DNA of 64,000 bases from the NCBI RefSeq assembly GCF_024763615.1, contig NC_077223.1:15128001-15192000 (forward strand). The letters are read 5' to 3'. The notes under the pieces are model-generated. The model made no database searches, was not told the DNA's origin, and saw nothing but the letters and a program-made list of their open reading frames with translations. This DNA is from Phlebotomus papatasi (lineage: Eukaryota; Arthropoda; Insecta; Diptera; Psychodidae). Both the position numbers and the translations under genes were made by a program. Shown piece by piece: positions 58,421 to 64,000 of the stretch; position 1 is the first letter of the stretch; the number at the start of each line of letters is the position of its first letter.

Positions 58421-58879
58421 CATAGCTGTTTATCAATATTTCGTGGAAAAGTGCGAAAATTTTCTTCAATATTTTTTTTTTAAAATTGTTTTGACAAGTT
58501 GAATTTTAAACGTGCTCAAATAATGTGAATTTATCTGATTAGGAGATAATTTTGTAATAGTTTGTGACATTGTTAAGTCTATTAAGAAAACCTACCTGGC
58601 TCATAAAGACAATCTTTTAATGATATTTAAATCCAAATTGAGTTGTTCAGTCCTTACTTTACCTTCGACTTTTTCTTGTATCCGGACATGAAGCCTCGTT
58701 GAACCTGCAGCACGGACTCGTCGTTGAATTAAATTCCTCTGTTCAGAGATATGCAGATTTGTAATAGTAATAGATTTTTAATATTTCCGAGATGGTAATT
58801 ACCGACTTTTTGCTGCCTAACAAAGGAAGGTTACGGAGACTCTTCCGAAATAATTTAAAAGATTACAAATACGAAACTT

Positions 58880-59142
58880 ATGGCTCGGGCACACCTTTTC
58901 GATCAGGAAAATTTCATGAAGTCGAATTTCGGATCCCTTTCTTTTTCACATGCTTTGCATATGTCTATCTCATTCTCTCGCACTCTTCTTCTTCTCTTAA
59001 ACATCACTCCAAATTCAATTTAGCTCAATCGAATTTGGTATGCGAAAGAATGAGATAGTCATATGCAAAACATGTGAGAAAGAAAGGGTTTCGAATTTCG
59101 ACTTCATGAAATTTTCCTGACCTAAAATGTGTGCCGGAGCCA
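58880..59142. mobile_element. Palindromic MITE with GGCTCGGGCACAC ends
   Basis: ATGGCTCGGGCACACCTTTT is mirrored by AAAATGTGTGCCGGAGCCAT. The match continues through CAGGAAAATTTCATGAAGTC and most of the interior, so the whole 263 bp is close to a perfect hairpin. Frames on both strands here are by-products. Confidence 0.8.
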
Positions 59143-59486
59143 TTACGATTGAAATGCAGAAATAATTCTCAAAGAATAATTTGAGTTCAAAAATTATATT
59201 GAAGTAAAACAAGTGTATAAAAATATATTTCAAATAAAATATCAAAACATGTTGGGAATTGTGAATTTTTGCACAACCAGACAAATATAAAATAGTATCT
59301 TTTGTTTTTTTACCTTTCACTTTTATTTAATTTTTTTTAATTTTTACTCCGTTATTTTTTTCAGTTTTCTATATTTTAATACATTTTATTTGATAATAAA
59401 ATTTTTGGATGATGATAAAAAACAGCATGAGCCTATGCCCTTATTGATTGCAAGGTTGATATTTAGGATTTAGGACCGCAAACTGT

Positions 59487-61250
59487 TTAGGCCGTGGCCG
59501 CACTCCCGCATTCTCCTTGCGTTGTTGATGTACAACCTAAAATATTATCGTTTTTCAAAATTAGTTTACTTAAAGCAGTAATTTATCTTTATTAATTACA
59601 TATTCTGTCCTGGCAGTTTGTCAGTGGAGCTTCGCAGGTGTTTCCGAAAGTTCTACTGGTTCCATCAGCATAGTAACAGCAAATTGGATCATACTCCATT
59701 GTGCAAGCAATTTTAGAGTATTGTAGTGGTTCATATGATTTTGTAGGACATTCTCCCTCTTCTATAGTCAAGCAATCTTTAATACAGAGGATAAAAGTAA
59801 ATTTGTTTCGAAATTTTGCAGAGTTGTGCGAATTTGTTAAAATGATCTTACAACAGAGGTGTGCAATAACCGTTTAAACCGAATAAACGTCAAAATAAGT
59901 TTGTTCAGGTAGCCTTTTTTGACCATTGACGTACAAGTTTCATTTGACGTTTGTTCGGTTTGAAACGGTTATTGCACACTTTTGTCTTACAAGTTTCGTG
60001 CTGGCAATTGTATACTGAAGCTTCGCAAGAATTGTCATAAGTCACAGCAGATCCATCAGGATAGGTACAACAAACTGGTTTGTTAACATCTTCGCACGCT
60101 GTATGACATTCTGTTTCGGATGCTTTGCCCTTGTTGCCTATAACGATATTGAAATTATCAGACTGAATATGGGTTTAAAGAGGTTTTTCATAATTTACAG
60201 ATGGACCAATTCAAAACTTTGTTCAAAAATGTTCAATTCAAATTTATATTTTTAAGCTTTTCTATTAGTTACACGCGTTACACTTATACACTATGATTAA
60301 AAAAATTATTATAATAGAAACATAAAGCCTAATAAAACCAATAAAAACTTATAATCCTAAATCATGTCATTTAAAAAATGACACAGGATTTAAAAAAAAT
60401 ATATAATGGAAGAGTACCAGCGATCGGCAGTGTTCCTCGGATCGTCAGGTTAATACCACATTGTTGCTCCAATTTAAAAAAATTATTAGCTACCTTTTAC
60501 TATTTAACTCTCACAAGAATACAGTCCATTAACTCAGATTTAATTTATAAAATCAATTTTCTCTGAGACACTCGATTAAATTCCTGACGATTCGAGGTAC
60601 AGAGTGCAAGTTTGCAATTACAAATATTTTTTATTAATTTATTGTAAAAATTGAAAATTCAAAAGCACAGATATAGTTAAAGGGGTCACAGGTGTATCAA
60701 TTAGCATACATAAAAATACAAAATAATGTTTTGTAGATTATTTTCAACTAAATATGGAGCATGTCTCTTAACATTCCGATCCGGGGTACTCTTCGCTTAT
60801 ACAGAAATCTTCTTAAAATTTTCAAATTGTTAAAATTCTTAAAATTCCTAAAAATGGATCAGTAAGAAGCAGAGTTCTTGAAAATATTGATAAAATGTAT
60901 TATGTAATTTAAAATTTCTATTTGAAATACTAATTTATTAGTTTTTTCAAACTATAAATATTTTTTTATGATGATAATTTTACAACATCAGGAATTTGTT
61001 TTTGTAAATTTTTGCTATAAAAGTTCTCTAATGAACACTTTCACTTTCCTTGTGCAAAACACTTTAAAATGGATTAATTTTTGCACTTTTAAGAAAAACT
61101 TTATTTTTCGCACTTTTGTTATTTTGGAAAGATATAAAAACTTTGTGAAAGCCCCTTTATCAGAAAGATAGAATACGCTAGGTAATTTTTTTTATAGTTA
61201 CCTACACAAAAAGCAACGAAAATAACGAAGAAGCACACGGAAACTCTCAT
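59487..61250 (-). CDS. Kazal gene I: two-domain CC-type Kazal-like protein with two lost cysteines
   Basis: Exons 61250-61202, 60137-59991, 59776-59600 and 59536-59487, phase 1, give 140 residues. The signal peptide is MRVSVCFFVIFVAFCV. Domain 1 has ECHTAC, NKPVCC, TYDNSC and YNC. Domain 2 has YDPICC, TFGNTC and TNC. The tail ends GECGSAATA. Compared with H, two cysteines are Tyr: the first residue after the exon 2-exon 3 junction and the first cysteine of domain 2 (LQYSKIAC versus AQCPQVAC). The mature protein keeps 16 cysteines, still even. Predicted P1 residues are Asp and Met. A hAT-like MITE lies directly after exon 2 and has duplicated the splice donor. No stop or frameshift is seen, so the gene is probably functional. 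Confidence 0.83.
59854..59984. mobile_element. hAT-like MITE with 8-bp target duplication at a splice donor
   Basis: This 131-bp element has CAGAGGTGTGCAATAACCGT and ACGGTTATTGCACACTTTTG ends, like 55145-55263. TCTTACAA flanks it on both sides (59846-59853, 59985-59992). On the minus strand this word contains the donor GTAAGA of gene I exon 2, so the donor now exists twice, once on each side of the insertion. Confidence 0.87.
60138..61201. mobile_element. Intron 1 of gene I, with an inverted-repeat element
   Basis: At about 60406-60800, GGAAGAGTACCAGCGATCGG is mirrored by CCGATCCGGGGTACTCTTCG. No other feature is seen in the intron. Confidence 0.5.
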
Positions 61251-61296
61251 TTCTTCAAGTTAAATTATACTGAAATTGTTTCTTAAGAACTTTCAT

Positions 61297-61331
61297 GGTT
61301 ATATAGGTACCCTTTCATATTGGTTGTTTAC
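61297..61331 (-). promoter_or_regulatory. Promoter of gene I: TATA box and TGTTTAC motif
   Basis: TATATAACC on the minus strand (61305-61297) and plus-strand TGTTTAC (61325-61331) lie about 50 and 75 nt above the ATG. The TATA word differs by one base from that of G and H, while TGTTTAC is unchanged. Confidence 0.55.
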
Positions 61332-61676
61332 ATAGCCGTATATCATCGTAGAAAACTATTAAAATTTTGTTCAATATTTTTTATTGTTTTAACAAGTTAA
61401 ATTTTAAACGTGCTCAAATAATGTAAATTTTATTTAAGTAAGAGATAATTTTTTTGATAGCTTTTCTGTATATGATAACCTCGTCTTTGTGTCACTATAT
61501 TTGAAGCATTTGAAGAGTGTGTAAGTAGCAGACAATGATGAATGCTCAAAGTATTAAAAAATTCATACATTTTATTATACAATTTTTCTGTTTTGAAGTG
61601 GTTTTTTTTTAATGATCTATGAACTAAACCTATATTCGCCCTGAAAACCATGCCAAAAGATAATTCACGAAGAATT

Positions 61677-61888
61677 TAGGGGAATGTTGGTATGGTTCAC
61701 ACAGAGTGAACCTTCAAACAACGCAAATTTTCTCTTTGTTTGCAAAGAGCTAGTTCGTCATTTCTTAGCCAGAAGATTATTAAGCGCATGAGACGAGATG
61801 AGAAATGGTAAGTCAGCTCTTTGCAAACAAAGAGAAAATTCGCATTGTTTGAAGGTTCACTCTGTGCGAACCATGCCTACATTCCCCC
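61677..61888. mobile_element. TA-flanked MITE of the GGGGAATGT family, copy 2
   Basis: GGGGAATGTTGGTATGGTTC is mirrored by GAACCATGCCTACATTCCCC. The stems continue through ACAGAGTGAACCTTCAAAC and TTTCTCTTTGTTTGC, about 60 bp. Confidence 0.75.
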
Positions 61889-62167
61889 AAATGATTTCGC
61901 AAAATCAGGACACTTATTAAATTTATTTTTTAGGTTAAATTTTGAATAATAACATTTACAGAAAAAGTAATGTAAGTAAGAAAGTAAAGTAAAGTAAAGT
62001 AAAGTAAGAAAATTGTTAACAGTCAGCAAACTCGAATGACTTATTTTGTGAAATATAGGAAACAGCTGGGGCTGTATTTGCATAAATTGTGAGGAAGCTC
62101 ATAACAAAATTGTACATCCAAAATATTTAATTTAAACGGTACCAAGGATTTTAAATACCATAGAAAT

Positions 62168-62818
62168 AGTAGGGGAGACTTGGGCAAAAAGTCACAAATC
62201 GAAAAATTCAAAATTCAATATCTTCCGAGATAAAAAAGATAGCGGCTCAATTTTTTAGATAGCCTCCATAGACCTTCTTCGATATCGTAAATTTCTTAGA
62301 ATTCGAACAAGGAATTTAGAAAATAAAAAATATCGAAGTTTTTAGCCCTATTTTTGAAATATTTTCCTTGCAAAAGATAACAATAATTACCTACTTATTT
62401 TCCAAAATTGATGCACTGGTGAATATTTTCTAAATAATTTGGATTTTCTGAATACGAATCCGCTATCTATTTTAGAGTTTCACAAAAGTTCTTTTCTCCA
62501 GAAATCCTTTTATTAAAAATGACCACTTTGGGTAAAAAGTAACAAAAGCTATTGGAGCAAAAAGTAGGGGAATGTAGGCATGGTTCGCACAGAGTGAACC
62601 TTCAAACGATGCGAATTTTCTCTTTGTTTGCAAAGAGCTGACTTATCATTTTTCATCACGTTTTATGAGCTTAATAATTATCTATCTTATGGCTAAGAAA
62701 TGACGAACTAGATCTTAGCAAACAAAGAGAAAATTTGCGTTGTTTGAAGGTTCACTCTGTGCGAACCATGCCAACATTCCCCTAACAAAAAAGCGAAGCA
62801 ATTTCTGATGTCTCATGG
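62168..62818 (-). mobile_element. Second copy of the 0.9-kb GAGACTGGGGC element, interrupted and truncated
   Basis: 62168-62564 plus 62785-62818 read as the reverse complement of parts of 23137-24056, including GTGACTTTTTGCC-type ends and the CTCATGGTGAAAAGAAACG block. The GGGGAATGT MITE lies between the two parts. The far end breaks off where the satellite region begins. Confidence 0.7.
62565..62784. mobile_element. TA-flanked MITE of the GGGGAATGT family, copy 3, with empty site
   Basis: Inserted in AAAAAG-TA-ACAAAAAAGCG. The uninterrupted version of this target is readable at about 23655 on the other strand, so the insertion duplicated exactly TA. That is the hallmark of Tc1/mariner-type transposition. 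Confidence 0.85.
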
Positions 62819-62834
62819 TGAAAAGAAACGTCAT

Positions 62835-63345
62835 TATGTACCCATTTATAGCTATGTAATACAATTTTGAACTTGGAATACAACGTAGAAATTGTATTAC
62901 ATCGTAGAAGTTGGAATACATCGTAGAAATTGTATTACATCTTTGAAGTTGGAATATCATCATCATCATTAATCATCATCATCATTTCAACCACTTATCA
63001 CTATTGGGGGGCGGGGAAGTTGGAATCCAACGTAGAAATTGTAATACAATTTTGAACTTGGAATACAACGTAGAAATTGTATTACAATTTTGAACTTGGA
63101 ATACAACGTAGAAATTGTATTACATCGTAGAAGTTGGAATATCATCATCATCATTAATCATCATCATCGTTTCCTACCGCTTATCACTATTGGGGTGGCG
63201 GGGAAGTTGGAATACAACGTAGAAATTGTATTACAATTTTGATGTTGGAATACAACGTAGAAATTGTATTACAATTTTGAACTTGGAATACAACGTAGAA
63301 ATTGTATTACATCGTAGAAGTTGGAATACAACTTTCAAAATATCA
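62835..63345. repeat. Satellite: ACGTAGAAATTGTATTACA repeats with ATC microsatellites
   Basis: Words of 17-20 bp, GGAATACAACGTAGAAATTG and TATTACAATTTTGAACTT, alternate about ten times. Two copies of ATCATCATCATCATTAATC followed by CACTATTGGGG (62955-63015 and 63132-63200) punctuate the array, suggesting a higher-order unit of about 180 bp. Confidence 0.8.
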
Positions 63346-63359
63346 TGTCAGTGGATTCC

Positions 63360-64000
63360 CTATCTCCTCTCTAGGAAATCCCAGATCCCCTGGGATTTTC
63401 TTGCACATTATGCCCAAGACTCTTCAGATACCTTCCGTGGTCAGAGGATTTCTGGAGCTTCCTCCAAGAAATCCCAGATCGTTTGGGATTTTCTTGCATA
63501 TTATGCCCAAGACTCTTCAGATACCTTCCGTGGTCAGAGGATTTCTGGAGCTTCCTCCAAGAAATCCCAGATCCTCTGGGATTTTCTTGCATATTATGCC
63601 CAAGACTCTTCAGATACCTTCCGTGGTCAGAGGATTTCTGGAGCTTCCTCCAAGAAATCCCAGATCTTTTGGGATTTTCTTGCATATTATGCCCAAGACT
63701 CTTCAGATACCTTCCGTGGTCAGAGGATTTCTGGAGCTTCCTCCAAGAAATCCCAGATCTTTTGGGATTTTCTTGCATATTATGCACAAGACTCTTCAGA
63801 TACCTTCCGTGGTCAGAGGATTTCTGGAGCTTCCTCCAAGAAATCCCAGATCTTTTGGGATTTTCTTGCATATTATGCCCAAGACTCTTCAGATACCTTC
63901 CGTGGTCAGAGGATTTCTGGAGCTTCCTCCAGGAAATCCCAGATCTTTTGGGATTTTCTTGCATATTATGCCCAAGACTCTTCAGATACCTTCCGTGGTC
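63360..64000. repeat. 93-bp minisatellite, runs off the window
   Basis: Nearly seven units of 93 bp follow each other with only a few substitutions, most of them in the triplet after CCCAGATC. Because 93 is divisible by three and the unit lacks stops in several phases, the minus strand has a 197-codon open frame (ISWRKLQKSSDHGRYLKSLG repeated). All three plus-strand phases are open as well. Each unit holds an 8-bp stem, AAATCCCA / TGGGATTT. I cannot tell whether any strand is translated. Confidence 0.88.

Noticed and set aside
58792..59320. Frames of 88 and 101 codons upstream of gene H
   Set aside because: They run through a palindromic MITE (58880-59142) on both strands.
63371..63964. Minus-strand 197-codon repeat protein as a confirmed gene
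   Set aside because: Three plus-strand phases of the same array are equally open, so frame length is not evidence of coding.
62835..64000. CRISPR array
   Set aside because: The repeats are contiguous without unique spacers, and the genome is eukaryotic.

Overview
The window looks like nuclear DNA of an insect, most likely a dipteran. The reasons are AT-rich non-coding DNA, short introns with GT/AG ends, a Liprin-beta gene, a testis-specific-type kinase gene, a cluster of small secreted Kazal-like genes, and very many short non-autonomous transposons. The species cannot be named from the sequence alone, and no database search was possible.

Layout. 1-9.2 kb is repeat DNA dominated by two large palindromes (1-1082 and about 4785-7525). 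From 9.2 to 25.85 kb the plus strand carries the 3' two thirds of Liprin-beta: a coiled-coil exon, a linker exon, an exon with SAM domains 1 and 2, the SAM3 exon, a basic tail exon and two alternative 3' ends. The introns are full of terminal-inverted-repeat elements. The SAM1-SAM2 exon, as given, contains five separate -1 frameshifts. A two-exon TSSK-family kinase gene follows on the plus strand (26895-27859).

From 31.3 to 61.3 kb lies a cluster of nine small secreted Kazal-like genes, called A to I here. A is on the plus strand and B to I are on the minus strand. All have a signal peptide, and every coding intron is in phase 1. Two architectures are mixed. B, C, D and E have one domain with eight cysteines and a conserved 62-65 nt last exon. 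A, F, G, H and I carry a Cys-Cys pair where classical Kazal domains have Cys-Gly. G has four domains, and H and I have two each. G, H and I share a promoter block with a TATA box and a TGTTTAC motif. I found no earlier annotation of these gene models; they were built here by matching exon phase and paralogue similarity.

About thirty mobile or repeat units lie between and inside the genes. They include tRNA-derived SINEs, TA- and TTAA-flanked elements, and a hAT-like element with 8-bp target duplications. One hAT-like copy landed on a splice donor and duplicated it. The window ends in a satellite region and a 93-bp minisatellite that runs off the right edge.
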